The notes beneath the pieces are model-generated. The model was not told where the DNA came from. It saw nothing but the letters and a program-made list of their open reading frames with translations, and made no database searches. The translations under genes and the position numbers were made by a program. A DNA stretch of 64,000 bases, taken from NCBI GenBank assembly GCA_016927905.1, contig JAFGLW010000011.1, positions 120,022 through 184,021 on the forward strand, read 5' to 3'. The stretch comes from a candidate division CSSED10-310 bacterium. GTDB lineage: Bacteria; CSSED10-310; JAFGJC01. Shown here in pieces: positions 45,938-55,500 of the stretch. Position 1 is the stretch's first letter. Each line of letters opens with the position of its first letter.

Positions 45938-46674
45938 GAACGAAAACTCCGGATATCGTAAATCCCGCCGTCCTCAGACAGATTTTCAGCTTCCATTTTC
46001 AGGATATCCCGGGCGGAGATTTCGGGATCAACCAATTGATTTGTTTCAAAATAGGCGATGAATTGATTCACATGAATGAAATCCTCCGGTGATGTCTCGC
46101 GGATCCGGCGCTGCATGCCGGTGTTCAGGACACCCGGTGCAACATTCCAGATCCGGGTGTTCGTTCGGATCAACCTGTTTTCCTCGGCACATACCCTTGC
46201 CAACATGTCCAGTCCGGCCTTGGAAGTGCAGTAGGCCGTCCATCCGTAATAAGGGTGTTGCGCCGCGCCGGAGGTGATATTGATGATTTCCCGCAGACCG
46301 CTGAAGGAATCCGTCCATTTCAGGAATTCGTTGATCAGGACCGCGGGCGCGATCAGATCGATGCGGATCGCATTGATCAGCTCCCCGGAATCGCATCGGC
46401 CAAGCGGTTTGATAGGCTCCAGAACGCCCGCATTGTTGATCAGGACGATCTTGTCGTAATTTTCCAGATTGATGGATTCAAAGAAGGTCTCCAGAAGGTT
46501 CGGTATATCTTCCGGCCGGGCCAAATCGGCGATGAGCGAACGGAAGATACCTGGATGCGGTTCCGGCGCTATTCTGTTTATGGAAGTGACGTGGACATTT
46601 CGGTCTGTCGCCAGGTTATCGGCCAGGGCCTTGCCCAGTCCCCGGGTCGTACCGGTGATCAGATATAGTTTCAC
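45934..46674 (-). CDS. Short-chain dehydrogenase/reductase
   Basis: 246 residues. The cofactor site is TGTTRGLGKAL (TGxxxGxG), followed by NNAGV and the catalytic pair in YCTSK, with Ser in NITSGAA. The sequence resembles the sepiapterin/benzil reductase-type SDR group (VSINRIAPE suggests NADP by the Arg after the second strand). The substrate is unknown. A GGAGGT box sits 6 bases before the GTG start at 46674. It is followed by the convergent phosphatase and so is probably transcribed alone. Confidence 0.9.
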   Translation of the reverse strand: MKLYLITGTTRGLGKALADNLATDRNVHVTSINRIAPEPHPGIFRSLIADLARPEDIPNLLETFFESINLENYDKIVLINNAGVLEPIKPLGRCDSGELINAIRIDLIAPAVLINEFLKWTDSFSGLREIINITSGAAQHPYYGWTAYCTSKAGLDMLARVCAEENRLIRTNTRIWNVAPGVLNTGMQRRIRETSPEDFIHVNQFIAYFETNQLVDPEISARDILKMEAENLSEDGGIYDIRSFRS

Positions 46675-46755
46675 AGGATACCTCCATTCGTCTTGCCTGG
46701 CCTGACATGAAAATCACAGGGAACCGTTCCGGTGCCGGTCTGTCATCCGGTGATA

Positions 46756-47097
46756 TTATTCTTCGCCCTCGCCGATCGGTTCCAGACTGGTCATGAGTTT
46801 GTTCAATTCCGGATTGATGCTGTCCAGGGAGGCATACACCGGTTTTTCGTTCCGGACCAGATCCACGTAATTCGCCATCTCGTTGATGTCCACGTTAATC
46901 GAACCGTATTTGGAATCCGGTGAGAAGCGGGGTGGTTCCAGCGGACTTCCGGGTGGGGAAAAATAGATGAAGAACTTGTACCGGCTCTCCCCGAAACATG
47001 CCAGACAGCCGCGGCTTTTATCACTGCCGCCTGCACCCTTGATTTCATAACCGAGTTGAATCTGATAGTTCACAATTTCAAATGTGACTGTTGCCAT
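46756..47097 (-). CDS. Hypothetical protein, 113 residues
   Basis: I do not recognise this protein. It starts at an ATG with an AAAGGAG box and has alternating strand-like N-terminal sequence (VTFEIVNYQIQLGYEIKG), two Cys in CLACFG, then Pro-rich SPPGSPLEPPRFSPDS and an acidic C-terminus. No membrane helix or signal peptide is seen. It lies 250 bp beyond the DUF116/radical SAM operon on the same strand and 82 bp before the SDR gene. A link to either is possible but not shown. Confidence 0.7.
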   Translation of the reverse strand: MATVTFEIVNYQIQLGYEIKGAGGSDKSRGCLACFGESRYKFFIYFSPPGSPLEPPRFSPDSKYGSINVDINEMANYVDLVRNEKPVYASLDSINPELNKLMTSLEPIGEGEE

Positions 47098-47350
47098 TGA
47101 CTGAATCTCCTTTCTTTACCGGTCCATCATTTCACGCAGTCAGGGATAGTTTGCTGGCATTCAAGGGAAACCGCAAGTTATTTGCCGTGCAAACTTAAAG
47201 AGATGGTTCCGGTCGGCTGATAACGATGAATGATCATTGCATCAGGGTCGTCATGCTCGAGAGAACTCGTGGGTGATGGAACAGGTTGGAATCTCCGGAA
47301 TGAAATTGTGTCATACGGGAGAAAGCATCGTCTACATTCGCACGCGTGGT

Positions 47351-48652
47351 TCAGACATCGGAAGCGTCCCTTATTCGGGCTTGGCGGACCGTTCCCGACA
47401 CCAGAACCTTGAGAAGATACCGGTTCCGCAGGAGCAGTCTCCAGTGTGTGAGGAGGGCTCCGGGAAGCCGGCGCTTGAAGTGAGGGTAAAGCCGGTCATA
47501 AGTGTGCTGCACGCCGTTTTCGAGTTCTTCGGGGGTCATCTGCAGGGGTCGGAAGACCGCGTGGGCCCAGCCGAAGTCCGACCTCTTCTTGCCGGAGAGC
47601 AGACGCCCCTCTTTCTCGAATTGTGCGTATATGGGAGTGCCCGGGTAGGGGGTGAGGATGTACAGGTTGGCGTCGTCGAGGTCTATCTCCTTGATCATGT
47701 CCACCGTATAATCGAAGGAATCCAGGCCGTCGGAATCGAAACCAAAGATGAAGAATCCGGTGACGAATATTTTTCGCCGGTGTGCCCGTTCTACCAGATC
47801 TCGGTACTTCTCCACGGTGTTATGACCCACGAAGGCTTCGTTGAGGGCCTTGCGGTTCACGCTCTGAAAGCCCACTTGGATGTTGAAACATCCGGCTTCA
47901 GCCATGGTGTCGAGGAGATCCGTGTCATCACCGATTGTCGTGGGTGCCTGGATCGCCCAGGTCTTCCGGTACGGTGCGATGCCCCGGAAGACATTCATTG
48001 CATAATCGCGGTCGGCGAAGAGGTTGTCGTCCACGAAGAACATGAGATTTTGCTCGAGCTGCTGCACTTCTTCCTGGATAAGTTCGATCGCGCGCTTACG
48101 GAAAGAGCGCCACGGCACCGACGGCAGGTAACAGTACCGGCAGCTGTTCGGGCAGCCGCGGGTCGCCTGCACGCAGGTGAACCAGGATTCTTCGCCGAGA
48201 AGGTCCCGGCGCGGCATGGGTACATCGTTCATGTCCGTTACCCGGTCCGCCGAGTAGACCCGTTTCAGGGAATTCCGCTCCGCGTCCCGGAGAATGTCTT
48301 TCCAAATGTACTCCGCTTCGCCCACGACTACCGCGTCGGCATGCTTGAGACACTCCGCCGGCATTATGCTGGGGTGCACTCCCCCCAGCACGACTTTGGA
48401 TCCCCGATTCTTGAAACCGCCGGCAAGAGTGAAGGCCCGTTCGGAGGTGAAGGTCGTGGCCGTTATGCCCACCAGGTCGAAGTTCTCCTCCATGGGAATC
48501 CGCTCCCAGTCGCCGTCCACGATTCTGACATCGTGCCCTTCACTCAGGGCCGCGAGGATCCCGAGCGACAGGGGCGTGAAGCGGACGCGTTCCAGGTATC
48601 GATACTGGCCTCCGTGCACGAACCAACGGGGTTTGAGCAGAAGTATCTTCAA
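47351..48652 (-). CDS. B12-binding-domain radical SAM protein (DUF116 operon)
   Basis: 433 residues from a TTG start 4 bp after the SPASM gene stop. An N-terminal B12-binding-like domain (about 1-140, LVGITATTFTSERAF, VLGGVHPSIMP) precedes the radical SAM core with CPNSCRYC, FVDDNLFAD, IQVGFQSVNRKALN and TGFFIFGFDSDG. This is the COG1032 type, in which a cobalamin may carry a methyl group or assist radical chemistry. The substrate is unknown. By eye its codons are richer in G/C at third positions than those of the sucrose genes, a hint of separate origin. Confidence 0.88.
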   Translation of the reverse strand: MKILLLKPRWFVHGGQYRYLERVRFTPLSLGILAALSEGHDVRIVDGDWERIPMEENFDLVGITATTFTSERAFTLAGGFKNRGSKVVLGGVHPSIMPAECLKHADAVVVGEAEYIWKDILRDAERNSLKRVYSADRVTDMNDVPMPRRDLLGEESWFTCVQATRGCPNSCRYCYLPSVPWRSFRKRAIELIQEEVQQLEQNLMFFVDDNLFADRDYAMNVFRGIAPYRKTWAIQAPTTIGDDTDLLDTMAEAGCFNIQVGFQSVNRKALNEAFVGHNTVEKYRDLVERAHRRKIFVTGFFIFGFDSDGLDSFDYTVDMIKEIDLDDANLYILTPYPGTPIYAQFEKEGRLLSGKKRSDFGWAHAVFRPLQMTPEELENGVQHTYDRLYPHFKRRLPGALLTHWRLLLRNRYLLKVLVSGTVRQARIRDASDV

Positions 48653-48656
48653 TCCG

Positions 48657-49781
48657 TCACCAGAACAGCTTGTTCCACGGGGAGTTGTATTTTACGTAGT
48701 CGACGAACTTGCCAAGCTGCGCAGTCTGCATCTCTTCCAGTTCCGATCGTTCCGCGGGGCTTACGGGATCGAAGAAACAAGTCGGGTCTTCGGCCAAAAC
48801 ATCCCCGCTCCGGTAGTAGGCGATAGCCCGGCATCCACCGCATGTGTCGCGGTAGCGGCAGCGGCCGCATTTGCCCTGGAGCGTTTCACGGCGTCGTAAT
48901 GCCTTGAAAACCGGATGATCCCGGATTATCTCCGCAAGCGGAGTGTCCCGCACATTCGCAGTCGTGACCGCTGAATCCAGAAGCTGGACGCAGGGCACGA
49001 CATGCCCTTCAGCTCCCACGGCGGCAAAGGAGCGGCCCGCATGGCAGCCGAGCCCCTCAATTCGCACGGCAAAGCGGTCCCAGGTGTCGCGCATCGCTTC
49101 CGGTGAAGCGAAAAAGGGTGTGAAGGATATGTAGGATAACGGATTTGCGCTGAGAGCTGGATGCACCGTATCCCGCATCTCCTCTTGGCCGGTCATCAGG
49201 TCCGCGCACTTTGCTCCCGCGCCGCGGGGCACGAAGGGAGCTCGCAGCATCGGTACTCGGTTCATCTTCAGGAAACTTATCGTCCTGGCAAGTGTATTCA
49301 GGTTCATCCTGGACACCGTGACCAGGAAGAAGTAATCAGCTCCTTCCGCGCGGCACACATCCGACGCCCGCAGTACGGTTCCGGTTCCATCGTCCCGAGT
49401 GGCGCGGTTGGATACCTCGTTAACTGAGTTGATCGGAAGCACGAAGATAACCTTACCCTGTGAGCTATCCATGGCTCGGCGGACGGCGTCCGTTTCGACG
49501 AGGAGCTTCCCGTTCGTGTTCACGAAACTCCACATCCCGAGATTTGCGGTATACGCTAACAGTTCGTAGGCGTCTGGCCTGAGCAGGTGCTCTCCACCTG
49601 AAAAGGCGACGGCCATGCGGGAACTCACCTTGGCCAACTCGTCCAGGACGAGCCGTTTGACTTCGTACGTGGAAAGCTCGGGCCGGGTCGGCTGAACCGC
49701 TGTCCGGGACATGCAGTACTGGCAGTGCAGGTTGCACTGCCGTGTGGTTTCCACATAGCAGAGGAAGAAATTGTCGTTCAA
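48657..49781 (-). CDS. SPASM-domain radical SAM protein
   Basis: 374 residues if it starts at TTG 49781, which gives a TTGA overlap with the DUF116 gene and the natural N-terminus (Met)NDNFFLCYVETTRQ. The radical SAM motif CNLHCQYC is followed by AFSGGEHLLR (GGE) and VNTNGKLL. The C-terminal SPASM region has an upstream Cys in VPCVQ, then CGRCRYRDTCGGC and a final Cys, enough for two extra [4Fe-4S] clusters. Family members alter peptides (thioether or C-C crosslinks, epimerisation) or mature enzyme cofactors, as in PqqE, AnSME or heme d1 NirJ. No precursor peptide gene was found beside it. Confidence 0.88.
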   Translation of the reverse strand: MNDNFFLCYVETTRQCNLHCQYCMSRTAVQPTRPELSTYEVKRLVLDELAKVSSRMAVAFSGGEHLLRPDAYELLAYTANLGMWSFVNTNGKLLVETDAVRRAMDSSQGKVIFVLPINSVNEVSNRATRDDGTGTVLRASDVCRAEGADYFFLVTVSRMNLNTLARTISFLKMNRVPMLRAPFVPRGAGAKCADLMTGQEEMRDTVHPALSANPLSYISFTPFFASPEAMRDTWDRFAVRIEGLGCHAGRSFAAVGAEGHVVPCVQLLDSAVTTANVRDTPLAEIIRDHPVFKALRRRETLQGKCGRCRYRDTCGGCRAIAYYRSGDVLAEDPTCFFDPVSPAERSELEEMQTAQLGKFVDYVKYNSPWNKLFW

Positions 49782-50299
49782 TCTCTCTGGAACCCCATGA
49801 TCTCCAGAACCTCGGTAATGTCGACATCCGTGTCGGCGCAGCCATCGCGAAGCAGCGGAATGAACTGCACGGCTATGCCCGCCTTCTCGCATTCCAGTAT
49901 GCCGATCGCTCCCTCGAACATGCAAGCAATTCCGAGGACCGCCCGGGGGGCAACTTCCGCGAGAATGTGAGCAACGGCGCTGCCGCCTTTAAGGATTCTC
50001 ACTCCCAGGTAACCGAGTTCTTCCGCCCGGTCGATGATTTGCGCGATCTTGCAGGAGCGGCACCGGGCGCAGACGTACTCGGCGGACTTCTCTTCCGCTA
50101 CGCAGTTCTCGGTGGAGCGCAGGCATTGGGGAAGGAGCACGAGTCTCTCGTGGAACTCGGTGCGGGAAAACGGCACAGCGTATTCCTTGTTCTTTCTTGA
50201 CGTGACGGCTTCGCAGATCTCCACGAACGATACCCCCTCGGCCAGCGCTCCGTCCAGCAGCTGAATCCGCCGGGTCAGATCCTCCCGTTTCCCGGTCAC
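49778..50299 (-). CDS. DUF116-family protein
   Basis: About 173 residues with a GTG start at 50299; the start is uncertain (TTG 50308 or longer frames are possible). The C-terminal 100 residues match the DUF116 pattern: CARCRSCKIAQIIDRAEELGY, ILKGGSAVAHIL, VLGIACMFEGAIG and LLRDGCADTDVD. Conserved Cys (CARC, CKI, IAC, DGC) suggest a metal or cluster site. Function of DUF116 is not established; it often neighbours radical SAM genes. Here it leads an operon with two of them and overlaps the next by TTGA, so it is likely an accessory or partner of that chemistry. Confidence 0.82.
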   Translation of the reverse strand: MTGKREDLTRRIQLLDGALAEGVSFVEICEAVTSRKNKEYAVPFSRTEFHERLVLLPQCLRSTENCVAEEKSAEYVCARCRSCKIAQIIDRAEELGYLGVRILKGGSAVAHILAEVAPRAVLGIACMFEGAIGILECEKAGIAVQFIPLLRDGCADTDVDITEVLEIMGFQRD

Positions 50300-50761
50300 C
50301 GTTCGCAATCCGTCCTGCCGTTCCCGGACCGGCCGGCTGCGACTCGAGTTTTTCTCCTGGTGATCATCATGCTGATTCGTCTCAGGTAAATGCTCCAGTC
50401 GTTCAGTGAGATTTTTAGCTCCTGGATTTGCCCCCACTTTTGGACCGGTTCCAGAGAGACTTTAACAGATTCCGACCGGGCAGCCAACACTCCGTGAACG
50501 TGCAGGGTACTATATGGATTGCCTTGGCGAGCAAATTAATCAGTATAAAACGCAAAGCCTCCCCACCCAATCCCTCCCCGGTGAAAGGGGTCGCTTTCAT
50601 GGGGAGGGTCTTCTGATGTCTCACTGGGTTGAACAACTACCTGCACGAATCATGCTCAGGAAGGTTCCGCACTTCGGATGAGTTGCATTTTATCATGGGA
50701 AAATGAAATTGTGTATATTTTTCAAAAGGCAGTCAAACCGATCGTTATAAAGATCGGCCAC
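50300..50761. other. Intergenic region between DUF116 gene and S2P gene
   Basis: About 460 bp with no gene that I can support. It may hold the promoter of the DUF116 operon, but no convincing -35/-10 pair was found. It contains the compound hairpin at 50572-50608. Two minus-strand frames of 64 and 73 codons cross it, without good ribosome binding sites or motifs. Confidence 0.5.
50572..50608. repeat. GC-rich compound palindrome (REP-like)
   Basis: Outer arms CCCTCCCC (50572-50579) and GGGGAGGG (50601-50608), inner arms TGAAAG (50582-50587) and CTTTCA (50594-50599), loop GGGTCG. Such CCCTCCCC/GGGGAGGG hairpins resemble short dispersed palindromic repeats of many genomes. Only one copy was seen in this window. 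Confidence 0.55.
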
Positions 50762-51883
50762 TCAGGTTTCCCGCAGTTTGAGTGTGACGAGTGTTTCCAG
50801 ATCCCGGAAACTGATGTACCCGGCGAAGCGGTTGGTTTCATCGAGCACGACCAGCCGCCCGATACCGTTGGAGGCCGCCTTGGTGAACGCATCGGACAGG
50901 TCGCATCGGGAGCAGATGGTCAGGTCCGAATCGAGCGGAGTCATGATGTCCCGGACGGTTTTGGATGACCATTCCTCTCTCGGGATTTCCTTGACGTCAT
51001 GGAGTGTGACGATGCCGATCGGATTGCCGTTTTCCAGGACGGGAAAGCTGTGGTGCCGCTTCTTCAGAATATACGCGTCGATCAGCTCGTGCACCGGCAT
51101 GCCGGGAGAAACGGAATTGACGTTCCGGACCATCAGGTTTTCGACTTTCATGCCGGTCAGGCCGCGCTTCAACATCAGCATCTTGTAGTTGGATTCCGTG
51201 GCGTGCATCAGGAAGAATCCAATGAACACGAACCATATTCCACCGAACATGAAACCGGACAGCATAAGGATGAATCCGTAAGCCATGAACAGGTAGGCGA
51301 TCAGCGTACCGGCCCGACTCGCCCAACGGGTGGCCTTGTACATGTCTTCCGTGTAAATCCAGAGAATTGCCCGGAGAATCCGGCCGCCGTCCAGGGGAAA
51401 TCCCGGAATCAGGTTGAAAGCGGCCAGGAGCAGGTTGATGTAAAAAAGATACCCGAACATCGCCCTCAGAAAGACGGAATCGGACAAGAGGGTCAGGAGC
51501 CCGAATAAAAGACCGATTGCGACACTGGTCGCCGGCCCGGCGGCCGCCATCTTGATTTCGGATTTCGGATCCTCCACCTCCTGCTTCATCTCCGCCACTC
51601 CGCCGAACACATGCAGCGTGATGCCGCGGATGGGGATGCCCCGCGCCCTGGCGATGAGTGCGTGGGCCAGTTCGTGCAAAAGGATGGACAAAAACAGCAG
51701 CAGGGCAGCGCCGATGCCGAGTATCCAGTGCACCGGACCATGGACGCCCGGCAGAAGATCGGCGAAATATCCGCCCGACAGCGACCAGGCGATCAACCCG
51801 AAAATCAGGAACCAGGAATAATCCAGGGTGATCGGGATCCCGAATATCCTGGCAACATACAATCCGCGGATTTTACGTTTCAT
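50762..51883 (-). CDS. Site-2-protease-type membrane metalloprotease with CBS pair
   Basis: 373 residues. The S2P/M50 core covers about 1-235, with zinc motif HELAH in the second to third helix and the later FPLDGGR giving the third ligand Asp. Six hydrophobic helices are seen. Two CBS domains fill the C-terminus (about 245-370: VRNVNSVSPGMPVHELIDAY and DLTICSRCDLSDAFTKA), which usually bind adenine nucleotides and regulate the protease. The group (SpoIVFB-like, class III) cuts membrane-embedded substrates. The substrate is unknown. A GGAGG box sits before the ATG. Confidence 0.93.
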   Translation of the reverse strand: MKRKIRGLYVARIFGIPITLDYSWFLIFGLIAWSLSGGYFADLLPGVHGPVHWILGIGAALLLFLSILLHELAHALIARARGIPIRGITLHVFGGVAEMKQEVEDPKSEIKMAAAGPATSVAIGLLFGLLTLLSDSVFLRAMFGYLFYINLLLAAFNLIPGFPLDGGRILRAILWIYTEDMYKATRWASRAGTLIAYLFMAYGFILMLSGFMFGGIWFVFIGFFLMHATESNYKMLMLKRGLTGMKVENLMVRNVNSVSPGMPVHELIDAYILKKRHHSFPVLENGNPIGIVTLHDVKEIPREEWSSKTVRDIMTPLDSDLTICSRCDLSDAFTKAASNGIGRLVVLDETNRFAGYISFRDLETLVTLKLRET

Positions 51884-52553
51884 TGTTTTTCCTCCATACC
51901 AGCACGATCTACAGGGTAAACGCCCGAAATATTTTTACAACCAGAGATCCAAAAAAGATCCGGGAAATCCGGAAATAAAATGAAAACGTAAGTGCTTCAC
52001 GGGCATCCGCCCTGTTGGTATAACCCGGTCCACTCAAAACGAGTATCCGATCGTTTCGAACCGACGATTATTTCAGGACCGTGCGGGAGGCTGTGTGCGA
52101 CCCTGACATAACGAGAATAACACAGCGCCCGGATTGCGGATTATGTCGCCTGAATTTCGTAGTGTTCATTCTCCGACTTGTTGTACTCCTCCAGGGAAGC
52201 TAATTCGGCAATGCATGATTTGGCATATTCTTTGTATACTGTGTCGGTGGAACAGGGAACACGGGAATTCCCTGTCGCATTCAGGATTTTGACGCAAACG
52301 GAAGGTGCTGCAGTGAAAGGAAAGGGAAATGAAACACAGAGAGCTCTCCAGGGCAGGATGGAAACCGAAGCATTCCCGGCAGATGATGTTTTGAAGCATT
52401 CCGTCGAAGAGCGGTAATCGGTTCTATCTGAAGGGATCCATGAGGTGATCCTGCATTCCGAACAATGCCGGTTCGTTCCGGGTAAAATTTTGTTTTTCAA
52501 ATGTGAATTTATCATGTGGAGTCGTTCGGGGAACCTCGGACGGGAGGTATAAA
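51884..52553. other. 670 bp region with no clear gene
   Basis: No convincing coding region. Frames of 79 codons (plus) and 170 codons (minus) lack motifs and good starts. One inverted repeat is visible: ACAGGGAA (52252-52259), 8 bp spacer, TTCCCTGT (52268-52275), a possible operator or hairpin. The GGGAGG box of the activase gene is at the right end. Confidence 0.5.
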
Positions 52554-55500
52554 ATGAGGAAAGATCAAGCATTGAAAACGGGGATTGATGTCGGCTCCAC
52601 AACCGTGAAGGTCGTTGTAGTTGGAAACGACAGGGAACAATTGTACGGTTCATACCAGCGCCACAATGTGGACATCGTGGGGACTCTTGTGGGGATGATA
52701 AACCAGGTCATGGAGAACCTGGGAGACATAGAGGTGGACCTTGCAATCACGGGCTCGGCTGGGATGGGCCTTTCCGAACGACTCAATATCCCATTCATTC
52801 AAGAGGTAATCGCTACCGCCGAAGCGGTCAGGATCTTCCACCCGGACTGCCGGACCCTTATCGATGTGGGCGGCGAAGACTCGAAGATGATTTTTTTCGA
52901 TGAGCGCCTCAGACCGGATATACGCATGAATGGCAACTGTGCTGGCGGCACCGGGGCTTTCATCGATCAGATGGCAGCACTCATGGATGTCTCTTTGGAG
53001 ACGCTGGGGTCATTGGCAACCAGATACGGGAAGATCGTGCCCATTGCATCCCGGTGCGCCGTATTCGCCAAGACGGACGTGCAGAACCTCATTGCAAGGG
53101 AGACTCCAAAGGAGGACATCGCGGCCTCCATTTTCAACGCGGTGGTCATCCAGGTCCTCTCAGGACTCTCACAAGGTCGCAGCCCCGAGCCCGGCCTCAT
53201 CTTCGCCGGCGGCCCGCTCAAGTTTTTTCCCATACTGAGACAACTGTTCCTTCAACACATGGGATACACAGAACAGGACGTCATCCCCGTGAGTCGGCCG
53301 GATCTTCTACCCGCCCTGGGAACGGCCGTCACAGCCGACGACCATGTTCGCATCGTGCTCTCGCTGTCGAAATTCAAGGCCCTCATCGAGACCAAGGCAA
53401 AAGGCAGGGTGATCCAGGGCAGGCTCTCCCCTCTCTTCTCCAGCCGCGAAGATTTCCAGCAATGGTCCGCCGATCGCATGACCAGCGTCGGCCGCAATAT
53501 CCCGCTCGAGAAAGTCGACGGCAAGCCGACTTTTCTCGGCATCGACTCGGGATCCACGACAACCAAAGTCGTGCTCATCGACGAACATGGTGATATTGCC
53601 TACTCCTTCTATTCATCCAACCATGGCGATTCCATCGGCACCGTTGTTACATCCCTGCGTGAATTGGAGCAGATGGCCAAGGACAAAAATGTTCATCTGC
53701 ACATCGCCCACAGCGCTTCAACGGGGTATGGCGAGGACCTGATCAGGGCGGCGTTCGGTCTCGATATCGGGATGGTTGAGACCGTCGCCCATGCCGTCGC
53801 CGCCAGGGAGTTCCTGCCCGATGTCAGCTTTATCCTCGACATCGGTGGCCAGGACATGAAAGCCATCTTCATCCGTGAGGGTTTGATTCATAATATCGAG
53901 ATTAACGAAGCCTGTTCCTCCGGGTGCGGCTCCTTCATCGAAACATTCGCCGAGTCGTTGAATTACGACATCGAGGAGTTTGCCCGGATGGCCTGTCGGG
54001 GGCAACAGCCAGTCGACTTGGGGATTCGATGCACCGTCTTTATGAATTCAAGCGTCAAGCAATCTCTGCGTGAGGGAGCTTCCGTGGAGGACATCTCCGC
54101 CGGTCTCGCGGTATCCGTAATCAAGAATTGTTTGTATAAAGTCCTGCAGATCCGTGACGCCAGCGTTCTCGGTGATCGCATCGTCGTGCAGGGCGGCACA
54201 TTCCGAAACCCCGCTATCCATCGCGCCCTGGAAACGCTTCTCGGCCGCCGCGTTGTTTGCCCGGACATACCGGAACTCATGGGCGCTTATGGATCCGCGC
54301 TCATCGCCCGGGATGATGGGAGACGGGAGAGTTCCTTCATCGGTTTCGATAAACTGGAGCAGACCACAAACTACGAGCGCCGCATCTTCCACTGCCACGG
54401 CTGTGAAAACCAGTGCGAGGTTACCCGGATTCTCTTCCCTCAGGGTAAAACGTTCTTCACCGGTAACCGATGCGAACGCTTCTTCAGCAACAGCGGCGAG
54501 AAAATCGAGCCTGGAGAGGATGTCAGCGAATTCATGCTTCAACTCCTGTTCGATAATCTTCCAGAGCCTGAGCATCCCATCGCCACGATCGGGATCCCCA
54601 GAATTCTGAACATGTATTCCCGCTTCCCATTCTGGTCCACGCTGTTGACCCGGGCGGGCATCCGCGTGGTTCTGTCTTCACCGTCCTCCGAGAAGATATA
54701 CGAGATGGGGGCCAGGACGGTAATGGCTGACAATATCTGCTTCCCCGCCAGAATCGCCCACGGACACATCTTCGATCTCGCGGAAAAGGGTGTCGATCGG
54801 ATTTTCTATCCCATCGTGCGCTATGAGGAAGCCGATCTGCCTGGTTCGATGGACACATACAATTGCCCCATCGTGACCGGCTATCCCGATGTTCTCAACA
54901 ATGCCATCGATTCGATGGATCGCTGGGGCATTTCCTTGGACCGTCCCCACATCTCCTTTCACGATCCGGCACTGCTCAAGACCGCGTGCTGGGATTACCT
55001 GAAGACTCTGGGCGTGACCAGACACATCTTCAACCGGGCTTTCGCTGAGGCAAACTCTGCCCACCAGCGGTTCAGGGAACAATACCAGCAACGTACCGAT
55101 CTTGTTATCGAACATGCCGAGAAGCACGACCACCTGACCGTTTTATTGCTGGGCCGACCTTACCACCTCGACCCCTATCTCAACCATCGCATCCCCGCCC
55201 TGCTGAGCCAACAGGGAGTGGATGTCGTCACAGCGGAAGGCATTCGGCCCCAGCCAGGCTGGTCGGACGATGTCCAGGTGCTCACCCAGTGGGTCAACCC
55301 CAATCATATCTTTAACGCGGTCAGATGGGCAGTATTTCATGATAACGTCGAAGTCGTCCAGATCAATTCCTTCGGTTGTGGCCCGGACGCCGTCATCGCC
55401 GATGAAATCAAGCAGATCCTGGCCGCCTATGGCAAAAGCTATACGCTCATTCGTGTCGACGAATCGTCCAGCCCGGGCTCCATCAAGCTTCGCATCCGGT

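Noticed and set aside
47237..48826. 529-codon plus-strand frame, longer than the opposing gene
   Set aside because: Antisense to the B12 radical SAM gene, whose CPNSCRYC motif is decisive; the long open frame reflects high third-position G/C.
50415..50636. 73-codon minus frame as a possible precursor peptide for the radical SAM operon
   Set aside because: No leader/core pattern, no ribosome binding site, and part of it is the translated GC-rich hairpin.
52141..52653. 170-codon minus-strand frame
   Set aside because: Overlaps the start of the activase gene, has no motif or ribosome binding site.
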